64,000 nucleotides of DNA from Phytophthora colocasiae. Taxonomy: Eukaryota; Oomycota; Peronosporomycetes; Peronosporales; Peronosporaceae. The stretch is taken from assembly GCA_018806915.1 (NCBI GenBank), contig JAGKQI010000055.1, positions 62,001-126,000 on the forward strand, written 5' to 3'. The stretch's first letter is position 1; every line of letters begins with the position of its first letter. This document shows, piece by piece, positions 50,430 to 61,001 of this stretch. Under the pieces are notes generated by a model. The model was not told the origin of the DNA. It searched no databases and saw only the letters and a list, made by a program, of their open reading frames with translations. A program made the translations under genes and the position numbers.

Positions 50430-53147
50430 CTACAGCCCCGTAGACTGACCGCGGTGCAACGCGACGTAGCCGGTTCCCCCGCTACTGCTGCTTGATCCAA
50501 GCCGTGACCTTCGTCTTGACAACCGACCGGACCGAGATCGTCCTCCGCCTCCACTGGAACTTGGCGACGGGACTACGAACTGTTCCTCGAAAATCGATCG
50601 ATCGTCATCGAAAGCCTCACCTTCCACGACGTAGTGCTCATGCGCACCGAGGTTCCTCGAGCGTTTAGCGAACGGGTCGTGCTCCACGGCGGAAGTACCG
50701 AACATGGACACACGCGACGGAGGCGGCGGCATCGGCAAGTTTTCGGCTGCCAACGCCTCGGCCAAGCGATCGTAGTCCACCGAGTGGTGGTTAACCACAC
50801 TACGGCCAAGCGCCAGACGACGTGCAGGTAGACGTAGCTCTGATAACGATGTGATCGAGTCCCGATCTCCATCATCGCCTCGGAAGTACGAGGCCGTCGA
50901 GAAGTTGCATGTTGAACTGAGCTCCTTGGACAAATTGGCAGCGAGTGGTGCGTCTAACAATGCGAGACGCGTCACAATGTTGCCCAGAGCGATCGAAGGC
51001 TGCACAGTGAGCACTCCGAGCTCCCGCAGTTGAGCTCCGGCAGCGGAATCGTCCACCACGGCGATCAATCGAGGTCGAGCTTGCTCACCCAGCATCGTCT
51101 GCATGACCCTGGCATGTTCCAGAGAACGTTCCGGTGCGCCAGTAAAGATGAGAACATCAGCGTTCTGCATACCGGAGTCCACTGGAGCCTCGCCGTGGCG
51201 GTCTTGGATCGTGTTCTGGAACGAGATCAACTCGCCCTTGGCGGTTCGTTGTAAAATGGTTTCGTTCATTCGACGCCACTTGTCGGCACGAGCTTCATCC
51301 AGAAGCGGAACGTTCACACGCGCACCGTAGAGTGAAAGCTCCAGCGCAATATCAAACGCAACTTCATCGTCTCCTAGGACCACTGCGCTTTGCACGCGGT
51401 AGAACGGAAGCAACGGCCTCGGATCCTTGACGCTTCGCGTGGAAAACAATGCCTGGGTGCTGTTGTGGCGACTGAGACTCCGATACGACGCGACGCGCTC
51501 CGCTTTGCCAGCTTCTACGTCTGAATCTGCGCTGTCCTTCACTTGTTCAGGTTGTTGAGCTGCTGCTGCTGCTTGGCGGTCGATCATGCTCTCTCCAGCA
51601 CCTCGAAGCCCCATAGAGCACAACACAGGGCCGATGACCTGGTTAATGACCACCGCAGCTACAATTGTAGCGGAGAACTCGGCTCCCCAGTCGTCAGTGA
51701 TGAGTTCCTTCACCTCTGCTGCCAAACCGAGCGACACACCAGCTTGAGGCGCCATAGTAAGCCACAGATGCTGGTAATGACGAGGTGGAAGCTTCAGCAG
51801 GAACCTTCCGCCACCGTAAATCGCAGTGAAGATGGCTGCGTAGCGCAATACCAGATACAAACTCATCATGGGTAGAACGCTCAGCACCTTGTCCAGCTGC
51901 AGAGACGCCCCCGTCATGACGAAGAAGGGCAGGAACATGTACGGAGCTACCGTATCCAGAATCACGTGCATCTGCGGTCGAATAACAGAATAATGGCCTG
52001 CTGCACAGGACGCGAGCATCAGCACGAGCAAAGCCTCGAACTTGACCTGCCACACGAGACCAAAGTGAGCAGTAGTGAGGTCACTGAGTGTGTTGGTGAA
52101 CAGGTAGAATAGATAGCCCATGAGCAGCCAGAGGAAGCCCTTGAGGTAGAGTGCCGTCCGCTCCGTCCAGCACTGGTTCTTACTCTGCAGTACGTCCGTC
52201 TCCTCGACGTAGGCATTGTGCGGATGGGGAGCTTGATCTGGGTCTCCAATTGTCTGTTCGAGCTCGTTCATGTTCTGTTTGTTGTCCGGGTGTGCAGGTA
52301 GAGCAACAGGTCCTGGTACTACGTCTGGTTGGCCACTAGGTAGTTGGAAGATGAGGATCGTCACAAGACCAAGCACAGCACCCAGTACGAGGTTCATGAG
52401 CACGACCCCCATGGTGAAGGCGATGCTTTCAACCGAAACGTCGAGCTTTGCACAGTAAATGGAGGCGACGACGCGTGACACGGAGAAGGACACGAGTACG
52501 ACGAATTCCGCAGTCATACACGTGCCTAGAGCCAAGTGGGTGAACGGTCCGACACTATTGAGTTCGATCTTGAGCGCCATGACGGTAGATGGCGATACCA
52601 GCACCGAAATGGAAGCGAACATGAGCGCAATGCCCAATTGACAACTGTGGCTCAGATCTGAATAGAAGAAGGCGCCAGCTGCAAGCATGAAGACGGAAGT
52701 GCCAAGAACCATTGCAGTGCAGTAGTAAGTGGACAATAGCGCCAAAATGGACTTGATCTGTGGACGTAACTCTGGGAGATAAATCTCCTGTCCGGCCTGG
52801 AACGAGATGAAGCTCAGAGCGAAGGCGTTGACGTACGACCCGAGCATATCCACGACATCTTCGTTCAGCAGATTGGCTAGGAACGGACCGGACAGGATGC
52901 CGGCCACCAAGTACCCGGTGATGAGTGGCAGGCGGAAATACTTGGGGAAGAAGAGACCGAGCGGGTGTGCACCAAGCAGCACAAGTACAAACGCCAGCAA
53001 GTGGCTCAACGTGTCAGGGACGTTGCTCCACGAGTTGAACGGTATCGTTTTGTCCTGATCATCAGTCTCATCCGTCAATTGTCGCTTGGCACTCACGACC
53101 GTCAGCGAAGCAGCCGCAAGCAGCAAAACGCGACGGCAAGTGGCCAT
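50430..53147 (-). CDS. CPA2-type cation/proton antiporter with signal peptide and RCK-like tail
   Basis: Start at ATG 53147 (MATCRRVLLLAAASLTVVSA), giving a signal peptide; the open frame reaches 53375 without support. 905 residues, no intron. Na+/H+ exchanger domain with about 12 TM helices: LSHLLAFVLVLLGAHPLGLF, GYLVAGILSGPFLANLL, and a typical ISVLVSPSTVMALKIE segment. A charged cytosolic loop lies in the middle, and a TrkA-N/RCK-like region follows after about residue 610 (VVLGDDEVAFDIALELSLYG, ADVLIFTGAPERSLEHARV). The C-terminus is basic/Ser-rich. Resembles KEA/Kef-type transporters (K+/H+ or Na+/H+ exchange at plasma or organelle membrane); substrate not determined. Confidence 0.85.
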   Translation of the reverse strand: MATCRRVLLLAAASLTVVSAKRQLTDETDDQDKTIPFNSWSNVPDTLSHLLAFVLVLLGAHPLGLFFPKYFRLPLITGYLVAGILSGPFLANLLNEDVVDMLGSYVNAFALSFISFQAGQEIYLPELRPQIKSILALLSTYYCTAMVLGTSVFMLAAGAFFYSDLSHSCQLGIALMFASISVLVSPSTVMALKIELNSVGPFTHLALGTCMTAEFVVLVSFSVSRVVASIYCAKLDVSVESIAFTMGVVLMNLVLGAVLGLVTILIFQLPSGQPDVVPGPVALPAHPDNKQNMNELEQTIGDPDQAPHPHNAYVEETDVLQSKNQCWTERTALYLKGFLWLLMGYLFYLFTNTLSDLTTAHFGLVWQVKFEALLVLMLASCAAGHYSVIRPQMHVILDTVAPYMFLPFFVMTGASLQLDKVLSVLPMMSLYLVLRYAAIFTAIYGGGRFLLKLPPRHYQHLWLTMAPQAGVSLGLAAEVKELITDDWGAEFSATIVAAVVINQVIGPVLCSMGLRGAGESMIDRQAAAAAQQPEQVKDSADSDVEAGKAERVASYRSLSRHNSTQALFSTRSVKDPRPLLPFYRVQSAVVLGDDEVAFDIALELSLYGARVNVPLLDEARADKWRRMNETILQRTAKGELISFQNTIQDRHGEAPVDSGMQNADVLIFTGAPERSLEHARVMQTMLGEQARPRLIAVVDDSAAGAQLRELGVLTVQPSIALGNIVTRLALLDAPLAANLSKELSSTCNFSTASYFRGDDGDRDSITSLSELRLPARRLALGRSVVNHHSVDYDRLAEALAAENLPMPPPPSRVSMFGTSAVEHDPFAKRSRNLGAHEHYVVEGEAFDDDRSIFEEQFVVPSPSSSGGGGRSRSGRLSRRRSRLGSSSSSGGTGYVALHRGQSTGL

Positions 53148-53420
53148 CGGGTGCGTGAAAGATAACGAAGGTTCGGTGTGGTGCGAGTTGCTTTGTGCTG
53201 TGGAGAACTGAGACGGATTTCGCAGAGGTTTGGTGGCGTCACATCGATGTGTACAGTTGAACTGTACCACCCGATTTGGACGATTTGGCAAATCAGCTTT
53301 CGGTCGCGAATTGTGCCGGGCCGACTGATCGATCTCCAAGCAGTACATGTACTTGCAAGCGTTTAACAACACCACAGAGAAACAAGATGAAGATGCATGT
53401 CAATTCGTTTATCATTCGTG

Positions 53421-53867
53421 TTAGTACCCCTTGTTTGTAGAATTATCCGTTGAGTTCACTGCAAGCTTCTCTCTGTCGTGGTCTTCGCAAATGTTGGCCA
53501 TCCCGTTGGTGGCGTACATCCCCGATGACCAGATCATGAAGGACGAAATTCCAAAGTCAAACGCCCCATTTCCATCCTTGTATTTCACTACCCCGTTGGG
53601 GCTCAGAGCGATCTTGTTGTGTTTCCCTTGACACTCGGTATCTTGGTACACAACCAAGTGGCCTTTTTGAGGGAGTTCCCTGAACTGGAGCGATCGCGCG
53701 CGGTCGTTAAAGCAAGGCATGGAGTAGCAGCGCTGGGCTTCTGAAAAGGCCCAATCGACCTTTTTACCGAAAATATTGGGGCCGTCGAAGAAGTAGATGT
53801 GACCAGCACGTGTAGCTGTTACAGCTAATGACATTGCGACTACCAGTACAAACTCCAGCATTGTCAT
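53421..53867 (-). CDS. Small secreted cysteine-containing protein, family member A
   Basis: ATG 53867, 148 residues: signal peptide (LEFVLVVAMSLAVTATRA, cut about residue 21). The mature part has CYSMPCFNDRA, YQDTECQGKHNKIAL, DFGISSFMIWSSG and YATNGMANICEDH. Together with the divergent gene at 54050 it shares spacing and positions of four cysteines and the motifs CYS-x3-C-x-N, C-x-G, SSFM-x2-S and YAT-x-GM. Three NxS/T sites sit near the end (NST-DNS-TNK). No known family named; crystallin-like or extracellular binding fold is possible. The promoter TCTCATTCTCCAACTACC lies at about 53879-53896 (minus). Confidence 0.75.
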   Translation of the reverse strand: MTMLEFVLVVAMSLAVTATRAGHIYFFDGPNIFGKKVDWAFSEAQRCYSMPCFNDRARSLQFRELPQKGHLVVYQDTECQGKHNKIALSPNGVVKYKDGNGAFDFGISSFMIWSSGMYATNGMANICEDHDREKLAVNSTDNSTNKGY

Positions 53868-54020
53868 CGTTGATCTTGCTCGAAGAGAGGTAGTTGGAGA
53901 ATGAGAAATAGCCGCAATGAGCGCCAGAATTCATGCACGAGAGCCACACAGACAACACCCTAAATATTCAATAACCACGGATGCTACGAGCAGAAAAGTA
54001 CCGAAACCAGGCCGTTCAAC

Positions 54021-54037
54021 TTCATTCCTCAATTCAC
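54021..54037 (+). promoter_or_regulatory. Oomycete initiator block upstream of secreted protein B
   Basis: TTCATTCCTCAATTCAC at 54021-54037 matches the oomycete initiator (TCATTYYNCAATTY) and lies 13 bp before ATG 54050. A similar block (TCTCATTCTCCAAC) serves the divergent gene. Confidence 0.5.
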
Positions 54038-54049
54038 CGCCTTCGAACC

Positions 54050-54493
54050 ATGCAGATTTCTTTCAAGTTACTACTACTAGTGACAACGTTGTCCTCCATC
54101 TTGTCGTTGTGCTTTTCGACGGAGCTTCGACTTTTCCCCATTCAACCAGCGACCACCCATCGTCGTTTCAAGAAGATCGTAATCTCAAAAACCCAAGTTT
54201 GCTACTCGTTCGACTCGTGCTACAACAACATCGCAGTTGAAGCTGCCTGGCTGGATGCCCCTCCCGGCAGTCGGTTTGCTTTCTATGAAGAATCCGGGTG
54301 CAGAGGAAACTTTCTTCGTATCCGAAATGGTCTTGCTTCGGGGAGTATAGACTTCACGAAAGTGGACTTTGCGAACAAACTGTCGTCTTTCATGCTGATG
54401 AGCCATATTAATAACAACTACGCAACTGGAGGAATGGTAGATGCTTGCCACGAAGAACGCACCTCACTCAATGGAACTACTGGTTCTCTTTAG
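54050..54493 (+). CDS. Small secreted cysteine-containing protein, family member B
   Basis: ATG 54050, 147 residues: signal peptide (MQISFKLLLLVTTLSSILSL, cut about residue 24). Mature part: VCYSFDSCYNNIAVEAAW, FYEESGCRGNFLRIRNG, VDFANKLSSFMLMSHI and YATGGMVDACHEE. It matches member A in order and spacing of its cysteines and key motifs but is otherwise well diverged. The two start codons are 182 bp apart, head to head, so the pair likely arose by inverted duplication. Confidence 0.75.
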   Translation: MQISFKLLLLVTTLSSILSLCFSTELRLFPIQPATTHRRFKKIVISKTQVCYSFDSCYNNIAVEAAWLDAPPGSRFAFYEESGCRGNFLRIRNGLASGSIDFTKVDFANKLSSFMLMSHINNNYATGGMVDACHEERTSLNGTTGSL

Positions 54494-54561
54494 GTCTACT
54501 CTACACAATAATATATTGGCAATTATTGTGTAACAACTTGTATACAAGTAAACATCTCAAG

Positions 54562-55421
54562 ATGGAGGCCGATGATGCTTCCTTCACCCCCGCCTTCAGC
54601 ACTGACCACGCCCTAGATGCGTCCAACCGTGGCTACCGTTTACTTGTCAAGATGGGTTGGAGTTCTGGTTCCGGCTTGGGCAAGCATGAGCAAGGTCAAG
54701 GGTAGCCACTACTCTTTAGCTCAAAGTCCATTATTTTATCACAATTTTCGCGGTTGTAGGCATCGTGGAACCCGTCAAGATGAAAGAAAATCTCGTATGT
54801 CTTGGACTTGGCAAACTAGTGAGTGTTCTATGCTTTCTTTCGTGAAAAATAATAGGTTACTAGTACTCAATTACATTTTTTTTCTCTCTGCAGGCGGAGT
54901 ATGACCAGGTAACGCAGTTGGCCACCAGTGAACGGCGAAGATTGAACACTGAAGTAGAGGAAACAGCAGAGCAAGTTGCTGCTCGAGAGGCCAAAGGGGT
55001 TAAAGAGGAGCAACTCAAAGCTGAAGTAAACAATATTCGTGCAGCGTTCTACTGCCAAGACTGTCGCAAACAGTACAAGACGGTGACGGAAATGGAGAAC
55101 CACTTGAGCTCGTACGACCACCACCACACCAAGAGACTAAGGCAGCTACAACAACAGAAACGTCGAGTAGGAACTGAAGAAGAGCAGAGTGTGAAACGCA
55201 GGAAGGAACAACAACAGGAAGAGCTGATGCTGCAGAGACGGATAGCGGCACAAGCCAAGGCGGTGGGATCCAGTTCTGCTGTAAAAAGCGATGCAGACAA
55301 ACAGGAAAAACTACCTACGGGTAAAGTTGGCTTCAGATTTGGTGGAGGAATGAAAGTGGCGACGAAGAAACCTGTGAAGAAAACACTCGCAGTTTCGTCA
55401 GCTTTCGCACTCTCGCAGTAA
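54562..55421 (+). CDS. G-patch plus C2H2 zinc-finger protein (GPATCH8-like)
   Basis: Exons 54562-54694, 54760-54818 and 54894-55421; introns 54695-54759 (GTCAAG...TTGTAG) and 54819-54893 (GTGAGT...CTGCAG) are set by frame and the G-patch motif. About 239 residues. N-terminal G-patch: YRLLVKMGWSSGSGLGKHEQG, then IVEPVK. Helical charged linker, then one zinc finger FYCQDCRKQYKTVTEMENHL...HH. Basic Gln-rich C-terminus. G-patch proteins stimulate DEAH helicases in splicing and ribosome assembly; a nuclear RNA-processing role is inferred. Confidence 0.85.
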
Positions 55422-55873
55422 TTCGTGGCTGATTGCAGAATATTGCTTCTGTGGTGATGAGATCCTCATTTTCACTTACAGTAGATCTTCACAAGTGCTG
55501 ATTCCGTTCGATTAAAAATGTTCGCTATGAAAAGTTTGCAGAATAACATGGTCGAGCCACTGAAATAGTGCTTTGGTTCTCTCGCTCAAGGCTTGAATTG
55601 CCCAGGATCACCGAAACGAATGAGGAAGCGATATGTATTGTGCTAATTCTAGCTGGATCCAGTTTGACAAGGATGTTGGCGTTGGGTCTATTGATATCAT
55701 CCAACATACCATCACAGTCTTGTCGCTTCAGATGTGGGGTCCCCATTTGCTTGTCGATTCTGACCGGGGTGATCTTCACCCGACATGTTTCATCAATTCC
55801 CGATCTTCCACAAGTCAACTACCGCCTCCAACACTCAGCCACTACCTCTCCAACCTCCGACCTACCGAGAGTT

Positions 55874-57864
55874 ATGGCCAAGACGGCCCCTGGGGGTCAA
55901 TCCCCCGTTCTGGGACTTCCATTGGTCACGTTCTACCTGGCTTGGTTACTCCTAATCGGTTTCCACGGAGCATGTATCGCTTTCCTGGTCGTGATAGGTG
56001 GTGCGTACTTCGTCTTCACCGAAGAGAAGTATGAAGCCTTTCCTCCGATGTTTTCGTCCACGGGTGCCAAGCATTTCAAAGGTTTTGGAGCGTTTTTCTT
56101 CATCATCGCTGCGTTGCACGTGCTTCAAGTTCTTCGCATCGTTTTCCTCTCAATCCGCCACAAACGACTCGTTCTCCACTGTGAGAAGGCCACGTCATGC
56201 TACAAGGAAGGAAACAGAAGCAAATTCTCCATCTACGGCTTCGACGGACTCTTTGTTCTTCGGGAGATGCTCATGGTGGGGGCTCTTTCCTACCAAGCGT
56301 ACCAGTCCAGCTACCTCGTACCGAGGGTTTGGCTCAACAACCTCACTGTTGCCATGCTCATCCTCGCGTGCTGGTTCACTCCGCTCTCGCAGATTTTACT
56401 GCGCAAGTCTATCGCTCTCAGCCGAGCTGTTGCACTGTTTAGCAGCTTCTTCTTCTGCACGTTCCTGGCCAAAGTGACGCACTATCTACTCTTCAGGAAC
56501 TATGTGGACCTGTTCAACATCGACACCACCGTCTTCTTCGCCAATTTAGTGTACGATCCAACATACATGGCAGTTCTTGTGCCGGAGAACCGCATGATGT
56601 TCGCTACAACTGTGGGAGACTATGTGGCCAAGTTCCTACCGCTTTTAGGCAGCTTCGTGACGCTTGTGATGCTGGAGGGAGTTCTCACACGCAGGGACGA
56701 GAAGGTCACACCCAACACTTTTGCTACGACTGCCGCTGTGACGGTCGAGACACTTGATTCCCCAGAAGGAACTAGCGAACCTGCTCGTCTGGAAACCGGT
56801 ACATCCTCCAAGGCTTTGGATTCGCGTTCGCCTGAAAGTCCGTCACTGAATCTGCTGACCAAGAACCCAGGATGCACCTGGCCGTTCAGCATCACCAAGT
56901 TCTCTTTCTTCCTGTGGGGCGTGCTAGTGTTGGCCTTCCACCTGAAAGCTCAGTCACAACACAAGACCGTACCGACGGGTTGTTTCATGACGACTCGCCC
57001 ATGGTTCAGCTCCAAGGTGTCGTGCTTGGCGTTCGTCTACAATTGCGTCGATCAGAAGGCGATGTCACCTACAAACGAGTTGTTCGAGGCCTTCAATTTC
57101 GAGCACGAGTCGTTGATCAATGTGGACTTTGTCAACTGTCCTGCTCTAACGGTACCAAGTGTCGTTCAGAGCTTTTCAAGACTCTCCACTGTTCAGATTT
57201 TCAATTCGGTTCTGCATTCATGGGGAAGCGATGCAGCACTGGTGGAAGATTTCCACCCATTCCTCAAGAGTATCATCCTAGTGAAGGTCAAATGACGGCA
57301 TTCCCCGAAGGTCTCATGGGTAAACTACCTGACGGACTACTCAACCTCCAACTTCTAGGCACAACATTGCCTTATCTACCCAGTGACTTGGGTGAAAAAT
57401 GGGGAGGGGCCTCTCGAACTCCCATCACGCGTGTCGGCTTCGAGTACGGCATTTTGGGTCGAGTTCCTATTCCAGCAGAGACGTTCCAACTCCCCGTCAA
57501 GTCTTTGTCGTTGGCTGGCAATGTCTTACTCTTCAGTATCCCCGCGCTAGCGACTGTGAAGAACACGTTCCTTCCACAGCTCACCCTGGACGGAGCTCCG
57601 TTAATGACGTTACCAACGGCAATCGACTCGAGCTTTAAGATTGGAGACTTGAGTATGGAAGGCACCAAAGTGGCAGCTCTACCGGACTGGACAAAAACCA
57701 ACGTTCTGACCAAGATGCATTTGTTTGGATCTGCCTTCTGCTTGACGTCTACGGATGCCCAGAAGGAGAGCGCGAACGGAATTTGTGCCACAAGTCGATG
57801 GGGATCGTCACCACCGAAGTCACCGATCGAAGGGCTGGAAAAAGTCTACGGAACACCAGCCTAA
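55874..57864 (+). CDS. Multi-pass membrane protein with leucine-rich C-terminal domain, one frameshift
   Basis: Start at ATG 55874 (MAKTAPGGQSPVLG). About seven TM segments in residues 15-420 (for example FYLAWLLLIGFHGACIAFLV, FGAFFFIIAALHVLQVLRIV, VAMLILACWFTPLSQILL). The frame stops at 57293-57295 (AAATGA); a one-base change there joins KSIILVKVK to MTAFPEGLMGKLPDGLLNL and a C-terminal leucine-rich region (LPDGLLNLQLLGTTLPYLPS, VKSLSLAGNVLLF) in the second frame up to 57864. The fit of the junction and the conservation on both sides suggest a single-base error or recent mutation. Not assigned to a named family. Confidence 0.7.
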
Positions 57865-58158
57865 ACTGCACGAAAGAAGATTTTAAAGTTATACTTCGAA
57901 GTACTACATAGATAAGATAATATGAAATGTAGATGGCTAACATCCAACGGAATGGTTCATGGTGTACATATAGAGCAAAACTAAACAACAATATGTACTA
58001 CTAGTAGAACGGAAAGGAACGAACAATTTCGTCATATGTTGAATACATTACGCTCCTTGGAGCCAAAAAAGAGAGCTCACGTCTTCCGCCATCTACCCTC
58101 CGTGTCTGTACATATTGCGTCCTTCGACTCTCTTGTTGCGTCTAGCCAAATATCGCGA
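57865..58158. other. Convergent spacer downstream of the leucine-rich membrane gene
   Basis: 294 bp, AT-rich, no gene recognised. It separates two genes ending toward each other. Confidence 0.5.
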
Positions 58159-59357
58159 CTAGAACTCGTACGACTCTCTCCGGACATGCGGTGACGGTGC
58201 AACACCGCCCATGGGAATGTGCTGCACAGGTGTGGGCGGTGCCTGGTTCGCGTTCATGCCGCTAGTGACACCAACACCAGATGCACCAAGTCCAGAAGCG
58301 CCAAGTCCAGAAGCGCCAAGTCCAGAAGCACCAAGTCCAGAAGCACCAAATCCTCCAGAGGCGCCAAAGTTCTGGCTTCCATAGGGGCGAGCCTGGTTCA
58401 TGCCGACCGGTTGCGAAGGGATCGCACGCCCTGCCACGCGGGGCGACGGCGCCGCCGAGTTCTGCGGCGGCTGTTGGTTGTAGTAGCTCACAGCATTCAT
58501 GGACACTCCACCGCTCTTAGACATGTCAAGACCGATCTCTGCTCCAGTTCCAGAGCCCATACCGGCCGTTCGGTTACCTCCGCCGTAGCTGGCGTAGTTA
58601 GCAGCCCCTGTCGTGCTGTGAGGGGCCTGAACCACCGGGTTCTTAGCGAAAGCAGGTGGCGTGTTAGCCATATCGTCCTCATCATCTTCACGTGCAGCCT
58701 TGGACCGACGCACAAGAGTCAGGAAGATGACAGCAACTGCAATGACACCGATTGCTGCACCGATAATGGCGAAGACGACGCTCATATCGGAGCCGCCGTC
58801 GCTAGAGTCTCCAGCTGTAGTGCTGCTGCTACCTGAGGCACTGGAAGTCTTGGAGCTGGAGGAGACTCCAGCTGTGTCACTCGTGCCTGATCCTGATTTG
58901 GAGGATGTCCCTGCAGTGGTGGACGTCGTAGAGCCCGTAGTACTGGAAGTGGTCGTTGTTGTCCCGCTAGTGGAGCTCGTACTGGTGGATGAAGTGGAGC
59001 TTCCACTCGACGTGGTGGTCGATCCTCCCCACACAGACGTACAGTCCACACCGAAAGGACAAGCTCCGTCCACTTTAACGTAGCAACCATCGTCCGCGAA
59101 CGTCACACAGGGCGGACAGCCACCGCTGGACACTGTACAGGGCGTGGAAGACGCTCCTCCTTCGTAACAAGTGGACACGGACGTACACTGCGACGTGCTA
59201 GCCATGAAGGCAGCATTGTAGCCATTAGCTCCGGTAGCTGTTCGGTCATATCGACATCAAATACCAATCAGCATAACAGATATGAAAAATCTCATATCTC
59301 GATATGAATAAACATACCTAGTGCCGCAAAGGCCGCGAGAAGCGCCGATGTCTGCAT
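58159..59357 (-). CDS. Secreted Cys-motif / mucin-like / TM protein, member 1
   Basis: Exon 1 59357-59318 (signal peptide: MQTSALLAAFAAL), intron 59317-59238 (GTATGT...AACAG), exon 2 59237-58159; 372 residues. Extracellular head has CTSVSTCYEGG, PCTVSSGGCPPCVTFADDGC and VDGACPFGVDC. Then about 80 residues of Ser/Thr repeats (mucin-like), a TM helix (VVFAIIGAAIGVIAVAVIFLTL), a basic juxtamembrane stretch and a Pro/Gly/Ala-rich cytoplasmic tail with five GASG-type pentapeptide repeats (58275-58370). Probably a cell-surface sensor or adhesion protein. Shares head, signal-peptide intron position and layout with the gene at 61526. Confidence 0.8.
58275..58370 (-). repeat. Coding array of GLGAS pentapeptide repeats
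   Basis: Plus-strand unit AAGTCCAGAAGCGCC/ACC is repeated about five times with a 15-bp period; on the minus strand it encodes GASGL/GLGAS repeats in the cytoplasmic tail of member 1. Indels here keep the frame. Confidence 0.85.
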
Positions 59358-59707
59358 TTTTGACCCTGTTCTGCCTGTTGATTGCCGACCTGTATCTGCG
59401 TCTGCTAGTTCTTTGATTCTGGTACCCCGACGAAGCGGAAGCCGAGAGCGCAAGGCAATTGCGAAGCTGGCTGCCGATGTGGTGGTGGGCTGCGACTGAC
59501 GGGCGTTAGTACATTGGGAGAGCCTCTACCCGCAGTCGTGCGTTCGCAGCTGGCTCGAATCCGAACGATATGATTGGTTCCAGCGAATGGTCACGAGCCA
59601 GTTTTCGCAGCGTTTATGCATCTATTCTCCTTCACGATTTTTCATTGGCTAAAAAGAAGGGGTTACGGCAAAAGCGATACCAACTAAGTACTACTTAGTA
59701 CTACTGT
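59358..59707. other. Upstream region of the mucin-like gene
   Basis: 350 bp containing the promoter of the minus-strand gene; no ORF recognised. TTTTTCATTGGC lies at about 59638-59650. Confidence 0.4.
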
Positions 59708-59985
59708 TCATCCACTTGGTCTCTTCAAGACCGTCCAGGCCACACCTTCATGCCGGCTTGACGTTGAGCGATTAAATGCGCAAGAACTCCATACTGCAGC
59801 GTGCCGTGGGTTAATGTAGAAACAGCCATCTGCAACTACATCGCTTGATGTCTCCACCTTTAGCCCACAGGCCTCGTTGATCTTCTTGCTGCTAGGATCT
59901 CCACCCAGTTTACGCAGTAGCTCAGATGGATACACTGTTCTGGTCCGCCCAAGGACTTCGGCATCTTGAGCTTGAGTCCAATCGG
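59708..59985 (-). CDS. Possible last exon of an unrecognised gene
   Basis: A minus-strand open stretch reads ADWTQAQDAEVLGRTRTVYP, SELLRKLGGDPSSKKINEACG and ends ...TVLKRPSG at TGA 59708-59710. There is no ATG, and a candidate splice acceptor (GGCATGCAG) lies at about 59986-59994. Amino-acid use looks like a real protein, but the family was not recognised and the upstream exons were not found. Confidence 0.35.
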
Positions 59986-60338
59986 CTCTGCATGCCGTTC
60001 AAAATGACACAATTCACATGTTGTTTGGAATACCAGATTTTCCTGGTAAGGTATACACTGCAGTCCTCCAGTGCTCGGTGTTCGGCTCTGACGGCGCTAC
60101 TTGTTTTCGATGTCGGCTGCTATTTAAAATCTGTTATTATTGCACTACTTTGCTGTCGTAGCATTATTACTCCCTTATCGCCTGTCATAACTACTGTTTA
60201 TCTGTTTAAAACATTTTTCGCACTATTTTTACACCGATTTTCCAACAGTAATTCGTAGTGATGCTGAAAATTTCTGTGACTCCGGCAAACAAACACGAGA
60301 AGCCGAGGTGTCTGGTAGCGCGTTTCGTGAACGTATAC

Positions 60339-60948
60339 AGTACACCGATCGACAGAATGCAAATACCACTTTCCCGCAGATGCAAAGTCTGTTCGGCGCG
60401 TGTAGACTGGTTATGTGAGAGCGAATTAATATCGATTTTGGTAAAAGATAGAGAGCAGCTGTATTTTGCACTAAAAATTGCACTAGTGACGGTTTAATGG
60501 ATTCCCAGGCTGAAATGGCACGCTTTATCGTAGCCAAGCGCTCTCCTTTCGCCGTCGTAGCAGTAGCTGTTGCTCTTGCGTAGCTTTGCGTTGGCTTAGC
60601 CCCTCTATAGCTTAAAAGGACACGTCGTTTTTCTTGTATTGTGTAGTGCATGCGGCGTTGTTTGGCTGGCGCGTACACCTCGTCAAGGAGGCCTGTGTGT
60701 GGCAACCTCCTTTGCTTCCTGCAATACTGTCGCGGGTGGTGGGGGCTGCGAGGACTCCTCGTCCGCTTCCTCCATTTTATCGAGTGGCTGGTGGAGACCT
60801 CCGTTTTATCGAGTGGCTGGTGGAGTTTTATTTTAGCGATTGAACGCTGCATCGGGCAATTTGATTGGTTGATAACAAAATGTGCACACAATTTTATATA
60901 ACAGGCGCCCTTTTTATATGGACGCTGCATTCTGTCGATCGGTGTACT
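60339..60948. mobile_element. Small inverted-repeat element with pogo-like N-terminal fragment
   Basis: AGTACACCGATCGACAGAATGCA at 60339-60361 is a perfect 23-bp inverted match to 60926-60948. GAACGTA flanks it on both sides a few bases out (60329-60335 and 60956-60962), a possible target duplication. Inside, on the minus strand from ATG 60651, reads MHYTIQEKRRVLLSYRGAKP, then TQSYARATATATT..., resembling the N-terminal helix-turn-helix start of oomycete pogo/CENP-B-type transposases; it breaks up before 60480. Also inside is a short direct repeat of CGTTTTATCGAGTGGCTGG (60774-60825). Confidence 0.5.
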
Positions 60949-61001
60949 CCAACAAGAACGTAATCTTGCCCCTCTATATTTTGTCCTCGTTATGGACGTT
61001 A

